From Succinivibrio sp. (GTDB taxonomy: Bacteria; Pseudomonadota; Gammaproteobacteria; Enterobacterales; Succinivibrionaceae): a DNA stretch of 6,197 bases. Where the stretch lies: contig JAGDBH010000149.1 of NCBI GenBank assembly GCA_017959135.1, forward strand, positions 1-6,197, given 5' to 3'. Shown here one piece after another: positions 6,048-6,197 of the stretch; positions within the stretch are counted from its first letter, which is position 1; each line of letters begins with the position of its first letter. The position numbers were made by a program, and so were the translations under genes. A model generated the notes under the pieces. That model saw only the letters and a program-made list of their open reading frames with translations, had not been told where the DNA came from and did no database searches.

Positions 6048-6197
6048 TTAGAATTTACCGTAATAATCTTCATCTTTAATAGGCTTACTGTAGTAGTAGC
6101 CCTGAATCTCATCACAGCCTAAAGCCTTCAGAATATCACTCTGTTCCTTTGCTTCCACACCTTCAGCAATGGTCTTAATGCCAAGCTTCTTACACAT
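6048..6197 (-). CDS. EAL-domain protein, C-terminal end (truncated by window edge)
   Basis: The last 49 codons and the TAA stop of a - strand gene enter from the right edge. The visible peptide contains IKTIAEGVEAKEQ, then LKALGCDEIQGYYYSKPI, which is the end of an EAL domain, the cyclic-di-GMP phosphodiesterase fold. The catalytic glutamate of the AEGVE motif and the following Gln are kept, as is the GYYYSKP signature near the end of the domain, so the visible part looks competent. The domain is at the very C-terminus. What precedes it (GGDEF, PAS, membrane or other sensor domains) is outside the window, and activity cannot be judged without the EAL, DD and KID motifs. The ATG at the extreme edge is internal. 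It is convergent with rlmJ. Confidence 0.85.
   Translation of the reverse strand: MCKKLGIKTIAEGVEAKEQSDILKALGCDEIQGYYYSKPIKDEDYYGKF

Noticed and set aside
1..6197. Mobile element, CRISPR array, toxin-antitoxin pair or phage genes
   Set aside because: I found no transposase, integrase, spaced direct repeats, terminal inverted repeats or paired small overlapping genes.

Overview
The window is ordinary, gene-dense chromosome from a moderately AT-rich Gammaproteobacterium. RlmJ and PutP both align well with their Escherichia coli counterparts, with nearly the same lengths. The large-type NAD+ synthase and the codon style (many TCA, CTT, GGT and CAG codons) make me think of an anaerobic gut or rumen relative such as the Succinivibrionaceae. 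That placement is inference from memory and was not tested. I see no insertion sequence, phage gene, CRISPR array, tRNA or rRNA.

Layout, left to right. (1) The C-terminal 318 residues of a glutamine-dependent-type NAD+ synthase on the + strand, cut by the left edge and closed by a strong intrinsic terminator. (2) A + strand group that starts with its own promoter: the sodium/proline symporter gene putP, then, 16 nt later, a TTG-started gene for an unrecognised protein with two membrane segments. (3) After a 130-nt leader full of inverted repeats, a 466-residue protein that I read as a heavily diverged EAL-HDOD (YuxH-type) protein whose EAL catalytic residues are largely replaced. (4) A small exported acidic protein on the - strand, whose stop codon lies only 3 nt from the stop of the EAL-HDOD-like gene. 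(5) A 97-nt divergent intergenic region, then rlmJ, the 23S rRNA A2030 methyltransferase, on the + strand. (6) A hairpin that can terminate both directions, then the last 49 codons of a - strand gene for an EAL-domain protein with intact visible motifs, cut by the right edge.

The genes do not form one obvious pathway: NAD synthesis, proline uptake and rRNA methylation are housekeeping. The points worth following are the degenerate EAL-HDOD protein lying about 1.3 kb from a conserved EAL protein (a possible cyclic-di-GMP signalling neighbourhood), the small exported protein with a probable TTG start, the membrane protein linked to putP, and the Pro-to-Ala change in the RlmJ catalytic motif. 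I found no convincing new multi-gene system.
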